64,000 nucleotides of DNA from Vanessa cardui (taxonomy: Eukaryota; Arthropoda; Insecta; Lepidoptera; Nymphalidae): contig NC_061127.1 of NCBI RefSeq assembly GCF_905220365.1, forward strand, positions 7,812,001-7,876,000. Reading direction: 5' to 3'. Made by a program: the position numbers and the translations under genes. Positions 25,419 through 36,985 of the stretch are shown piece by piece (the first letter of the stretch is position 1; each line of letters begins with the position of its first letter). Under the pieces are notes generated by a model. It searched no databases. It was not told where the DNA came from and was given only the letters and a program-made list of their open reading frames with translations.

Positions 25419-28400
25419 GATATAAATATTTTTTAAATAATACATAAATTGACAGATAACGTTATGGTTTTGTATAAAATATTGAAATATTTGGAGACAT
25501 TCCTACTTAAAATTGAAATCATAATAATTGAAAATCTTATCAGTACACTATTAAATATAATTTATTGGTTTTAAGATATGTGTTATCTTAACTAAAGTAT
25601 TTGTTGATAGATAGTAATTTTGAATTGATTTAAAGTATATAAGTATATATATAATACGATGTCATGAAAATTTTAAATGCTATTCGTTGTACAGTCAGAG
25701 TAAGAAAACCTTTGTCAGTTTTAAAATTAATTTCTTTATCAAGTCTTAAACTCTTTTTGCTAGCAGCATTTCCCCGTTGAATCGCAATTCCGATCCTCTG
25801 GGCAAAAAACGAACCAGCCCTCCTGTCACCAGTGGAGGCAATGAGGCGAGGTGTTATACTTTTGATGAAGGTTTTTGCACCACTACTCCAAGGGCCATTT
25901 CGACATCAAATGGAATTCAAAAGGTATTAAACTCTTAATACCTTTTGAATCTAACATCAAATCATTACGAAGCAAAATGTCATTCTCCATCGATCAAGCA
26001 GTTTATCGCTCACACTGAGCACACGAAGATAGATCTTAAGGTGACGAACCTTTTCTTACCCCGACTGCGCAAGCATTTAAGGCACATTGTGTATTAAGTT
26101 TATATACTAACCGTTTGCTACCGAAGTTTTCAACATGCCGATGTTGCAGCCATTTCCAGTACCTCCATATTAATATAACATATGTTCGATTCTCTCTATT
26201 CTTGAATAATTCAATTCGTGTATTATTTTTAAACATAAGCGATCCCAAGTTTGATGATTTCCAATCCTTAAAAGTAAATTAATGTTATTAAGTTAAGCAC
26301 GTCAACTGCTTCCGGAATCTGTAAATTCTTGTGACTCATTATCAATTCTCTTAAACATAGAAACTAGACATAAAAGAAGACGAAACACGCTACATCTTAT
26401 TTATAAAGATATTAGAATGCAAATTTCTTAATTAATGAAGCGAAACCAATTAAATCAATCTAGAAATATGACACGGAGAGAAAAGTGTACAATTATAACC
26501 GATTACTTGAAAATGTGTTGGCTATTGTGGATGAAATGTAATAGTATCGAGGTAGGTAACGGACCCCAACAACGTAATAGTGTAAAGTTCATTAGTCATT
26601 ACGTAAGCACTATGATATTTATTCTTTTGCTCAAAAAGATCATGCATCAATATGACAAGTTAGCATAATATTTCCAATTGACCGGGAAACTGAACGAGGC
26701 TTGAAATATCAACGCCAAGTATTCCGATACTAGCTGTGACGGCTTTTGAAATATTCTCAAATCGTGGAGATACGACAAATGGTGATTTTTTTGCAGTTAA
26801 CGCGCCAACTTGCATCTATTGTTGTTGAAGTGGACTAGGTTTTGCCGGCCCCAGTCCGAAACTTTATATAAATAAGATTCGATTTCAGACAGAATTTACT
26901 TGGTGGTAGGGCTTTGTGCAAGCCCGTCTGGGTAGGTACCACCCACTCGTCAGTTAATCTACCGCTAAATAACAATACTCAGTATTGTTGTGTTCCGGTT
27001 TGAAGAGTGAGTGAGCCAGTGTAACTACAGGCACAATGGACATAACATCTTAGTTCCCAAGGCTGGTGGCACATTGAGCATGTAAGGAATAGTTAATATT
27101 TCTTACAGCGTCATTGTCTATGGGTGATGGTGACCACTTACCATCAGGTGGCCTATATGCTCGTCCGTCAACATTTACCATAAAAAAAAAAAAAAGAAGA
27201 TTTTTCCAATTTTTGTCGATGTTTTCCGAGAAATATGAGCTCGGTCGGTGAATAAGGTTACATTACCTACTATCGTCTTCATAGCAGTGAATTTTCCTGA
27301 GTTGTCATTGATTATCAGAAGAAATAGAGTAAATGATAGAGCGCTGCTTTGTGTAACCAGAATTGACAAATTTTAAGTCATAAAAAATCAGCCTCATTGT
27401 ACTATTGTCGTGGTGGGATACTAAATAATAACTATTTGTTTGCATTATTAGAACACATTAAGAATATCCTGAAATGTATATGAGGTTTAATTTTAATACT
27501 ATTATTTGAATAGGTTACTAAAATAGTATCTATAAGTTTACGTAACTAAGTGTTATCTTGTACTTTGATTCTCATTAAATAAATGACAAAAATAGGACAC
27601 TGGTTGTATAAAATGCTACAGTGTAACGTAAAGTTATTTAAATAAACATAAAATTATGGACGAGTTCATTGATGATGTTATTTACTAAAAAGAAAAGAGT
27701 ATTTATTTAGTTATTTACTTCGTGCGCATATGCTAAACATACAAGCAATAGTGGAACAATAAAATCGATAAACTATTTTTCCTTAAAACTATTACTAATT
27801 TTTATTCCAAAATTAATGTTCGTTTTCTCCGATTGCTTATTTAATACTGACCGTAAAGGAGAAAAATATTTGAAAAAAAGTTTTTTTTTATTAAGTAAAA
27901 ATTAGAAACAGAAATATAAAGTGACAGTGTTTTTCTTTATTATCTATGTAACATTTCAGGTACCTAATTTGAACCAATCTGGATGTACAAAATAGCCTAT
28001 ACAGCTGAGAACACATATAATGTTCATTGAACCCGAATACTAACGAAAAGAAATGACATAAACCCAGAGAGCGATTATTTTTTAAAAAACAGTTCCACGA
28101 ACAAACTCAGAAGCTTATTACAAATTTCGCTTATAACACTAGAGCTTGTCATAGAGAAATTGTCGATAAATGAGAAACCGATATACGTTGCAGTGTTCGA
28201 GTCTACCCGTGACCACGAACACTGCAAAGTGCTCGAAACGTCGGGATGTTTAAAAATAATTAATATACGCGATTCATCCGTTATAATTAGTTTTATTTAA
28301 ATATTTTTAAATCTACCGTGAATCACTGGATTACGATGAGAGATAACTCGGTATAGCATAGTACGTGTATTTTGACAAATAACTAAAGACAAATATTTTA

Positions 28401-30238
28401 ATTAAAAAGAAATATTATAAGAACATCCCGATAACATAAAAATATACAAGATCGGTAGTGGTCGCGGTAATGATTGTATAAGCTTTGCAAAGAATCATCG
28501 GGCGATGGCGAATATATTTGACAAGATATTACTTAAAGTGGGGTTAAGTTAGATTAATCGCTTACTAAGATATTATGAAGTTTGAAGAGCGTACTATAAT
28601 CCTAGAGTCAATACTTTCCACGAATGAGATCCGTTAACTAAAGATGGCTGTGTTTGGTATTTTCCTGAACGATAGTGTGAGCGTTACATCCTAACAATTA
28701 AAATAAATGCAAAATTCAGAGAATACAATAACAAGGAAAGAAACTAAATCCATGGAAACACATGTGGGAAACACGTAGACTGTTTACAAAACAAAGTTGA
28801 ACGCAAGACAGGAAGACCAATCGTTAAATTAGAACTAGAAGACAGTAAACTTACTAAACAGGTTTCGAGCATATTGGTTTCAAATAGCCCAATCTCGAAT
28901 CTTTTTTATCTTGAATACATTGGGCACTTTTGGAAGAGGCCTTTATTTGCTGATTAATTCTTGAAATAGATTAGGATGCTATAAAATAATCCTATTATAT
29001 CTCAATTCCAGATAAACTATAAAAGCTGTAATATGTTTTATTATTTGTTATTCTTAAATTGAATGACAGTCTCTTGATTGCGAGTGTATGAACTCGTGAG
29101 ATAAATTATAATCTTAAAGTATTTAGAATTTGACGGTGATAACTACGTAGGATACAAAACTGTGATTATATCTACTGATATTATTTAATTTTTCAAACGA
29201 AGGTCGGGTTTAGAATCATTATGGCATAATTTTTGGTTTTTAATTCATAAAACGTATGGAATAACCAATAATGAAGGCCGGAGAAGAATTCGTTTTACTT
29301 TTAAAGGCCTTATTTGAATTTTATTGTGGCACGATGTCTTACGACAAACGAACGAGAAACTTCTTTATAATTCTAAACAAAACATAAAAAAAAGTTGCCT
29401 GGTCTGGTATAAACTTGGTCGCTTTGGTTACCTTTTCCAGCTCTCTTTACTATTCTATTAGACCACCTCTGTTCTCTGTAATTTCCTAATAAAGTATATT
29501 AATATTACAAGAACAATATTATGCGATTAATCTTAGAGAGAGGACGGAATATATAAAACCATCAAAATCTATTGAATTATTAATAGATATTAAGTCAAAT
29601 ACGGATTGAACTCCGTAACCGTAATCGAAAACAAAGTTTATCCGAATAAAAATCTATTCGAAAATGTAATCGGATCCGAGAATAATGTATGTTATAATTT
29701 TCTTTAACACCGCAACGCTAGCTAATTGATTTTTAAGGCTATTTGTTTTATCTGTAATTATACCTAAAAATAATAGCGCACAGATATTCTAAATGTTATC
29801 TAGAATTTTCTCATTTATAAATTCTAAAAAAAATCTAATATTGTAACTGAAACCATACGAAACAATCGGATAATTCTTAATAATTTCGTATTTGTAATTA
29901 TTGTAACCGTAATTACTATAATCATTTATGGATATCCGTTTCCATATCCCGGTCGGAAATAAAATATTTACAACGTATGATATTTAGTATCGTAAACATC
30001 AAGCATATTTACTTACCTTTCGTCTATGATAAAAATTATTCACTAAATCAGTGTGGTGACTATGATCATCGCTGTGGATGACACTCTGATGTTCCGGTTG
30101 ATATATTTCACTCATATAAGCCGATTTTAAATTTATATTCAATTTATATATTAATAACAAACATAAACATAATACTATCAACAAAAAATAAGTATTAAAT
30201 GATAGGATCTTTTTAAATAACACTCTTAAATACCACAT
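21681..30238 (-). CDS. alpha-1,3-fucosyltransferase C-like (GT10), five exons
   Basis: It transfers fucose from GDP-fucose to N-acetylglucosamine-containing glycans in the Golgi (known for the family). Exons on the minus strand are 30238-30017, 26266-26112, 25135-24884, 22860-22615 and 22131-21681. All junctions are GT/AG and in phase, giving 441 residues, a usual length for the family. An in-frame TAG three codons upstream supports the ATG at 30238. Residues 17-34 form a hydrophobic type II signal anchor, followed by a His-rich stem (H49-H62). The donor/acceptor N-terminal region starts near residue 103 (YVILIWRYWKWL), with the ESP motif at 181-183, then NWSMTYRSDSDVPVPYG (205-220). The GDP-fucose-binding block FENSLCEEYLTEK is at 313-325 and GAIPVIMGS follows. 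No frameshift or missing block is seen, so it should be functional. Which insect FucT subgroup it belongs to is inferred. Confidence 0.93.
22132..22614 (-). other. fucosyltransferase intron 4
   Basis: A 483-bp intron bounded by donor AAAG|GTAATT (exon 4 end, 22615) and acceptor ATTTCAG|C (exon 5 start, 22131). No repeat was noticed. Confidence 0.85.
24128..24197 (+). mobile_element. SINE family A, 3' end only
   Basis: 'aaccctctccttaatggaag' to 'ggccgttactttacttt' is the terminal 70 bp of family A. Confidence 0.75.
24627..24800. mobile_element. two SINE family A pieces joined in opposite orientation
   Basis: 24627-24680 is the family 3' part in minus orientation ('ctgtaaatttcccactgctg'). From about 24690 to 24800 the family body runs in plus orientation ('cgtgaaacctgcaggtatct', 'gcattagaacagcgtggtgg'). 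The head is absent. Confidence 0.7.
25381..25414. repeat. (TA)17 microsatellite
   Basis: Seventeen uninterrupted TA units lie inside intron 2 of the fucosyltransferase gene. The tract is likely to vary in length. Confidence 0.95.
25915..25950. repeat. perfect 16-bp stem, 4-nt loop
   Basis: ATTCAAAAGGTATTAA (25915-25930) and its exact complement at 25935-25950 are separated by ACTC. It lies in intron 2 of the fucosyltransferase gene. Confidence 0.85.
26892..27195 (+). mobile_element. family C element, full-length copy
   Basis: It starts TTTACTTGGTGGTAGGGCTT, contains GCAAGCCCGTCTGGGTAGGT and 'ctatgggtgatggtgaccac', and ends in an A14 tract after 'aacatttaccat'. It is the best-preserved copy of this family in the window. 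Confidence 0.85.
28189..28303. mobile_element. half copy of the 58227-58460 MITE
   Basis: 28200-28303 is nearly identical to the reverse complement of 58227-58330, with one substitution noticed in the terminal repeat, ending in the same terminal repeat next to TTTAAAT. An 11-bp hairpin (TGCAGTGTTCG, 28189-28199, with 28216-28226) sits at the inner edge. The opposite terminus is missing. Confidence 0.75.
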
Positions 30239-31350
30239 TTTGTACTAATATAAGTAGAACATATTATAAATATTACACGTTTTCTGATAACTATGCAAAT
30301 TTCCTTAACTGCCTTACAACCGTTTTGTTATTATTCTATACGAGTATATGAATATGACGCTAAATTTTCGCTGTACACGTTATCCTGAGATACTCATAAC
30401 TGATGTAATCATATCGCGCACTGATAAAATATACTAATAAAAGTCCATTAATTTTGACCAACATAGAAAGATATTATCTTTAAGTGTAAGTGATTTCAGC
30501 AATATTAGATAAGGTACGACTCTATTTTTTTTTAAATATGCGACTTGAACGTTCGGAATACGATAAAACAAAACACGAATGCAGCTCGCTAGCACATTGT
30601 TTTGTAAATGTTAACTTTGTTTAACAATTATTAATCTGTGAACAATAGAAACGAATTATACGGTTTTGTAACAAGGCCATCTTTTATTACAATTTAATTT
30701 AGGTACATTTTATTTAATCATATGTTTTAGGCAGTCGGAAGTGAAACCTTTATCTATCAAACTATATTATGATCACATTTATTTATACGTAATATGCAAT
30801 AATGTATTTCATTGTGCTAAATATAAAAAAGTAGATAATAAAGTTACGTCGGTACTTACTACTTTTTAAAGACAATTTAATTTCATGCCAATCATTGGTA
30901 GATCACTGTTCCGAAAAAGTGGTATCGCTTAACGATTAAAAAAAAATGTATCAGTACCAGGCAGTATTTGTATATAAATAAATATTATATTTCATTTTAT
31001 AAACAATGAAATTTTTATATTTGTGAGTTAAAATCGATGACCGCTTACGAATGATGTTTTCTAGATCTCATTGCTAGAAAAACTCATAAAATTATTAATG
31101 ATTATTTATATATTCCTAATTATTTAATAAATTATGTAATAATAATACGTTACATGCATTCGTTAGTTTGATATGTCTAAGAAAAAGTTCTTGTCCTAAG
31201 AAAGCGTAAACCATTGCAAGAAAGTCAAAATGCTAACTAGAAGTAGAGTTGTATTATCAGTATTATGTACTATCAGAAAAATTCGCTCAACACTGCAAAC
31301 TGCTGACAGTGGGGCCCAATTCTAAATAGATCCAGATTCAAATCATTCAA
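30239..31350. other. sequence upstream of the fucosyltransferase gene
   Basis: AT-rich with no repeat recognised. The promoter and 5' UTR of the minus-strand fucosyltransferase gene should lie here, but I see no core-promoter motif that I would defend. Confidence 0.35.
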
Positions 31351-31540
31351 GGTTTTCATGGGTGCGCCACTCCGATGTCCCGGGTTCGATTCCCGGCTGA
31401 GTCGATGTAGATTATCATTAGTTTTTATGTTGTCTTGGGTCTGGGTGTTTGTAGTACCGTAGTTACTTCTGATTTTCCATAAAACAAGTGCTTTAGCTAC
31501 TTACATTGGGATCAGAGTAATGCATGTGATGTTGTCTCAT
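31351..31540 (+). mobile_element. SINE family B, 5'-truncated head
   Basis: It contains GGTTTTCATGGGTGCGCCAC, the B-box-like GGGTTCGATTCCCGGCTGAG, the body TTGGGTCTGGGTGTTTGTAG and the end CATTGGGATCAGAGTAATG. Confidence 0.8.
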
Positions 31541-31859
31541 ATCGTGTTTTAAAAGGTATTTATCCAGGCCATATCTTAACAAAAAAAATAACAGTAGGTA
31601 CATGACTACTTTTCAATACTGCGTAATTAAGAAAAAAACAACTTCCAAATATCCTAAGAAAGAGAGATGCATTTGACAGCTTCAAGTAATTAGAAAGTTA
31701 ATGAAAAATAACTTGATAAGATATATATATATATATATAAGAGGTTTAAGTAAAGTTCTGTAAAACTGTCAATAGTCTATTTCAAGCTAAAATAATGTAA
31801 ATAGGTACTGCTGTGGTCTACTTTACAATATATAAAACAAGTTCTTGCCCTCGGCTTCC

Positions 31860-32015
31860 CTCGCTTGTTAGTGATTGGTGTTGGGTGAAAAAGTAGCCTA
31901 TGTCATTTCTTTGAGTTAAAGTTTGCTGTATACCAAATTTCATCAAATTCGGTCTAGTGGCTTGGTAGTGAAACAGCGACAGACAGACACAGTTTCACAT
32001 TTATGTTATTAGTAT
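31860..32015 (+). repeat. dispersed repeat fragment ('cgacagacagacacagtttc' end)
   Basis: The run 'agtttgctgtataccaaatt' to GCGACAGACAGACACAGTTT matches the copies at 10185 and 16575. An (AT)n run lies just upstream at 31718-31738. Confidence 0.6.
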
Positions 32016-32436
32016 TGAAGTATAGATTTTAATAAATAACATAAAAGTAATAACAATAAGGTATGTACTAATAAATTGTCCAGAGTATTTACAATGTACC
32101 TATAGTTTAAAATCCTTAAGGTTTTTGCATCGATTTAGTACACACCTGCAGTACCTTACTAAAAACATTTTACTATTTTTTATTTGATTTAGTTTTTCAA
32201 AGCTTATAAGCATAGTAGTATTCTGGGAAAGCTATTTTATCGGTATTATAATAAAAGTGTACTTAGGTAGTATTATTGTGTAAAATTAATTTTATTTCCT
32301 GGCAACCTACACCAACCCACTCTTAGTAGACAATTTTAAACGGCAAAGCTATTTGTTAAATATATTACTTGGAAAACAATACTTTTTTTTATATTAATGC
32401 ATCTTCCCACATGCTTCTACCCCTTGATGTAACTAA

Positions 32437-34734
32437 TCTATATATAAAAAATAACAGACCTTACTGACTGATTCATCATCGCCGAACGTAAACTATTACT
32501 ACTATAAGTTAGGGCCTTGAAATTTGGTGAGGAGGATGGAATTATTGAGTAGGCACCCACTAAGAAAGACATTTTGGAAATTCTACCTCTAAAGGGGTGA
32601 AATAGGGGTTAAACGATTGTATGTAAGTCCGTCATTTTTTAAGATAGAAACATGAAATTTTATTTTTAGGATACTGATTCAAAACAAGTTAATACCTATT
32701 TCAGCGTTTTTAGATATTCTGTCCCTAAAGGGATGAAATAAGGGTTGAAAGTTATTAAGAGAGTCCGCTATTTTTGAAGTTAGATCCATGAAACTTAATT
32801 TTTGGAATACTTAATAAAAATGAGTAGATACTTAGTTAAGCGTTTCTGCATAATATTCTAAAAATGAGTAGATACTAAGTTAAGCGTTTCTGCATAATAT
32901 TTTACCCATAAGGGGGTTAAGTAAGGGTTGAAAGTTAGTATACGAGTCCGCTATTTTTGAAGTTAGATCCATGAAACATTATTTTTGGAATACTAATTAG
33001 AAATGAGTATATACAAATTTAAGCGTTTCTACATATTCTATCCCCAAGGGGGTGACATAAGGGTAGAGAGTTAGAATCAGAGTCTATTATTTTTAAAGGT
33101 AGAAACATGACAATTTATTTTTGGTATACAGATTAGAAATGATTAGATATGTATATATCCGTTTCTGGATATTCAACCCTAATGAGGTGAAATAAGAGTT
33201 GAATGTTTTTATAGAAGTCAGTAATTTTTATTGCGTTGAAATATTTAACTTTACGTTTGGGATGCTAATTAAAAATTAGTCCGGACTTATTTAAGCGTTT
33301 CTAAATATTCTACTCCTAAAAGGGTCCAATAACGGTTGAAAGTTAGTATGGATGTCAGTTATTTTTTAAGATAGAAACATGAAAATTTATTTTTGGGATA
33401 ACGATTAAAAATTAGTAGATATGTACGCATACTTTTCTGGATATTCTACCCATACAGGGGTGAAATAAGGGTTGAAATTTATATAGTAGTCGGTAATTTT
33501 TTTGGGCTGAATGATAAAACTTTACTTTTGGGATACTATATGATACTAGATACTAGATGATACTATAAAAATGAGTAGATACGTATTATATATATACATA
33601 TATATAGATATTTTTCTGACTATTTTAGTCCTAAGGGGCGAAATAGAGGTTGCCATTTCGTATATAGGTTAATTTGGAAGTCTGCCATTTTGAAGTTAGA
33701 AATATGAAACTGTATTTTCAACCGACTTCAAAAAGGAGGAGGTTATCAATTCATCTGTATTTTTTTTTTATCTTTGTTTCCTCATAACTTTTTACTGGGT
33801 GGACCGATTTTGATAATTTTTTTTTGTTTGAAAGGTAGTGCTTCCCGTGGGGTCCCATATTTTTTTCCGATGATGGTATCCGTATGAAAACGACATAAGT
33901 CTTAAATTTGCATTATGTATATGCGCGACAAATAGGTGAATAACTCAAAATCACATTTACCAATTTTGATGATTCTTTTTTTTATTATAAAGGATATACT
34001 TTAAGGGTAGTTTGGTGAAAGTTTGGTAAGGTTCTGAGCACAGGATCCATGACAAATTAAGGGAACGGGAGGGAACGGAACAATTCTGAGGAGCACGTTA
34101 GCAATACTCGGTCGAATCTTTTATTTATGGGTTACTTGGATATTTGAATCACCTTCCGGAACGTGGTTATGTTCATGTAATTGTCATAATCGAATATTAT
34201 AATCAACTAGCGACCCGCCCCGACTTCTCATGTACAATACTGATACTAAATATACTAAAGAATTTGTTTATTTACGACATCACATTGCAAACTTCTAAAA
34301 TTGTCAGTGTTTCTTTACTATATTGTTCATTTATTATATACACAAACCTTCCTCTTGAATTACACTATCTATTAAAAAAAACCGCATCAAAATCCGTTGC
34401 GTAGTTTTAAAGATATAGGGACAGAGAAAGCGAAATATAACAATAACTATAACTACATTATATAATCGTAAATCGACTTTTAAGAAGTCTAATATTTTTC
34501 ATTTCATTTTACCTAGGAGGACTCTCAAAAATGTGTTAAATATGCAATTATTTTTATTACTTTTTAGTGCATTTTAATTTGTTTTAAAATACTGTTAAGT
34601 TTGAAGTCGGTTTTTCTTTTTGTTAAAATTTTATTTATTAAGGTACTGGTTAGAAATGAGAGGGTATAATTTTTAAGGATTTTCGGATATTCTACCACTA
34701 AGGATTGAAAGAGAAGTAACAATTTCGTATATTG
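32437..34734 (+). mobile_element. Helitron-like element with internal minisatellite, split by an insertion
   Basis: A Helitron-like 5' end (A|TCTATATATAAAAA at 32437) is followed by 'ctgactgattcatcatcgcc' and about eight diverged units of 135-180 bp between 32540 and 33715. Each unit carries a 'ggggtgaaataagggttgaa'-like block (near 32595, 32731, 32911, 33049, 33185, 33323, 33458 and 33635) and 'gaaacatgaaatttta'-like and 'tttttggaatactaa' blocks. A terminal-inverted-repeat element (33720-34612) interrupts the array. The last partial unit resumes at about 34622-34730. I did not find the CTRR 3' terminus. Class assignment is inference. Confidence 0.6.
33720..34612. mobile_element. DNA-transposon-like element with AACCGACTTCAAA terminal inverted repeats
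   Basis: AACCGACTTCAAA (33720-33732) is exactly complementary to 34600-34612. The interior starts AAGGAGGAGGTTATCAATTC. Near 34204-34430 it carries another piece starting 'agcgacccgccccgacttct' and including 'ccgttgcgtagttttaaaga', which resembles a widespread lepidopteran non-autonomous Helitron. No transposase is present. A second, 611-bp copy in the opposite orientation lies at 46976-47586. Confidence 0.7.
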
Positions 34735-34820
34735 AAGACCTCCTTGGTCGAGCAGTATGTACACCGGTTTTCTACACTTCACACTACGAGGTCCCGGGTT
34801 CGATTCCCGGCCGAGGCGAA
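34733..34820 (+). mobile_element. SINE family B, tRNA-like head only
   Basis: GACCTCCTTGGTCGAGCAGT and GGTCCCGGGTTCGATTCCC match the head of the 14515 copy. The body is missing, and the following sequence is unrelated. Confidence 0.7.
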
Positions 34821-34983
34821 CAGTGGTTTATATCTGGAAAGTTCTTAATACTCCTGGCCGAGAATGAGCTTTACGAGCGGTCTGGTGGATCTGGCCCACG
34901 AATTTTTAACCACATATGTACAGAGTGGTCTTAAATTGAAGTAATATGTTAAATTAGTCTGTTATTTATATAACGAAGCAGCA

Positions 34984-35235
34984 TGTCCGAGCCCGTTTTT
35001 AAAAAAACATGACGTCAAAATAGCTGACGTCACGATTGTCAAGGTTTCGATCTTTATCCATCCTCGGAGGTTTGAAATTAAACTCAGGGAATTTTCTTCT
35101 CTGATTTATTCCAATATGAGGCGGTCCGATCGCTCCGACGACGTCTCGACCAATCCTGTCGATACCGGCGGGCGCTTGATCTTTTATAACAAAAATAGGT
35201 GGGTAGACTTATTCACTCAACATAACAGCTGTTTG
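34984..35235 (-). mobile_element. LINE-like fragment shared with 19886-20230
   Basis: 'ccaatatgaggcggtccgat' and 'ataggtgggtagacttattc' are the reverse complement of the 19886-20230 fragment. It lies about 1 kb before the minus-strand Jockey-like LINE remnant and may be part of the same family's untranslated region. Confidence 0.5.
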
Positions 35236-36239
35236 CAAGCACTAAAATATTAAAAGACTAATTTAACTTTTGAAAATTCAATAAACCAGAAAAAGAAAAA
35301 AAACTAGAACACCACTCTTACTCTGCGGTCTCACGGGTCGTCTTTCAAACGTCTTTGCTGAGGACAGCGACCAGTATTAGCGAGAAATGCGATCATCTTT
35401 GTGTGTGAAGCCACTATCAGTGCCTAGCAGCAGCTTCGGCTGCGTTATATCGTAACAATAGCACACTCACAACTACCTCGATCCTTGCCAGGTAGCCCAC
35501 AAAGTAAATTAATGAGTAAAAATCTCTGATAAATCTCTGATAAAGAAACAGAGAAGTCTCTGATAAATTCACGGTTCTTGATTTAGGATACCGGGTTTTG
35601 CCTTTGAGGGATTTGAGGGATGATGGGTATGCAGGTACGGCCATCCTGATCAGGAACCCTATTCCCTTCACCCGAACTTACTTAAATCCTTTAAACTAGA
35701 TTATCAAAGCCGTGGCTATCAAAGCTTTCAACATTTCCTTTTTATTTCCTTAGATTCTCAATTCTAGCCCTTCTCTTGCTGCTTAGTTATATATGCCTGA
35801 GAATTCATTCAAGAAGTTACGAAGACTGCCTCCCACTCCCACTAAGGCCCTGCAAGGAAAGCATAGGGTACTTTCGGTGGTAAAAATAAATTATGAAAGT
35901 TAATAAAACTTAAAGATTATATAGAAATATACTTAAAAATTCTGATTTTGTGTCATTAAAGCACTTTATTACACTAAATTAAAAAGTCGTAATTTTGAAT
36001 CTACATGTCACGTGACCTAAAACACGAGCCGCCATGGGGTGACTTTAGAGCGGCAAATACGGTCAGTTCAGTGTTAAATTAATAACAGCTAAACTATATC
36101 TCTCAATTTTAACTTCAAGAATTTACTTTAACATTAAATTAAAAAAAATATATAAGTGAATTTTATTTGTACGTATTTATTTATTAAAAAGCAAGCCGGA
36201 TTTGTAAAAGCAGAATGCTGGTCGTGTTCATTTTTTTTT
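35236..36239. other. unassigned sequence, probably old retrotransposon debris
   Basis: It is less AT-rich than its surroundings (for example 35390-35660). The minus strand is open over 35417-35671, but no domain is recognisable. Confidence 0.35.
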
Positions 36240-36985
36240 GTGTGAAGTATTGCTATTGGCCCTACTGGCCTTTACAGCGTCACCGGACTTTCCGGCGAGA
36301 ACTAATGCCCTAAGGTTGAGCGCTGGGCTCGAATTTAAAGTTCGTCCTGAGCGTGTCTCCTATGAGATCGCACCGCGGCTCAGAACGAAGTCGGTGGGGA
36401 GTGAATCTAAGCACTGAATGAATTTACTGACGTCTCGGCCGCCTCCGAGACATTGCTAAGTGGCTCGTTTGCGATAGTGAAGCTATGGTCTACGTCATTC
36501 AGGACGTTCATAGGTCGCCTGAGTCTATCTGGAAAATTACCTCTGCGAAAGGTGTACTGACACGATTGAGCAATCAGTGGATTGCTGTGTTTTTTAGCTC
36601 TCTCAAAATACGCCGTCGATAGTATTTTGAGATGCTTCGCGATCGAATCGATGTCGAAGTCCTTATGTAGGTCGAGTCCGTGGCAATGCGGAGAAATCGG
36701 TTTTGGATGGTTTGCAATCTTTTAATTTGCGTCTCTTTAACATGTGCAAAGACAGGGTTCGCATAGATCATGATAGGACGAATGCAGGCTTTGTATAGTG
36801 TCGTCTTATTTCAAAGGGACATTTTACTCCGCCCGCATAACATCATATACAGTCTTCCTAGTACGAACGCTGCTCTGTTTCTGACTCTGGTTATGGGTGA
36901 TTCGAAAATTATTCTACTGTCTAGGGTGACCCCTAGGTATTTCGCTTCCGGTTTCCACGGTATCGGTTTGTCGTGTTCATGATAA
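36240..36985 (-). pseudogene. Jockey-like non-LTR retrotransposon, C-terminal part
   Basis: Minus-strand translation from about 36980 gives KYLGVTLDSRIIF, then TTLYKACIRPIMIYANPVFA and IKRLQTIQNRFLRIATDST. These are the region after the YADD-bearing palm and the C-terminal block typical of insect Jockey-clade polyproteins. The block continues to about 36574, then decays. 36258-36283 matches the 19886 fragment. 5' truncation is sharp at about 36985. It is an inactive copy. Confidence 0.75.

Larger units (their letters stand above)
25136..26111 (-). other. fucosyltransferase intron 2
   Basis: A 976-bp intron bounded by donor AAACG|GTTAGT and acceptor TTTGCAG|G. It contains a 34-bp (TA)n tract and a 16-bp perfect hairpin, listed separately. 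Confidence 0.85.
26267..30016 (-). other. fucosyltransferase intron 1
   Basis: A 3.75-kb intron bounded by donor AAAG|GTAAGT after codon 74 and acceptor TTTTAAG|GAT, phase 0 on both sides. It holds a family C element (26892-27195) and half of a MITE (28189-28303). The remainder is unassigned AT-rich DNA. Confidence 0.85.

Noticed and set aside
26036..26111. extension of fucosyltransferase exon 2 to its stop
   Set aside because: Sequence after the GTTAGT donor at 26111 is intronic; using the donor keeps phase with exon 3 and family-like sequence.
35417..35671. 84-residue minus-strand frame as a gene
   Set aside because: No domain, no splice partners, and surrounded by retrotransposon debris.
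36770..36982. 70-residue plus-strand frame
   Set aside because: It is antisense to the Jockey-like RT remnant.
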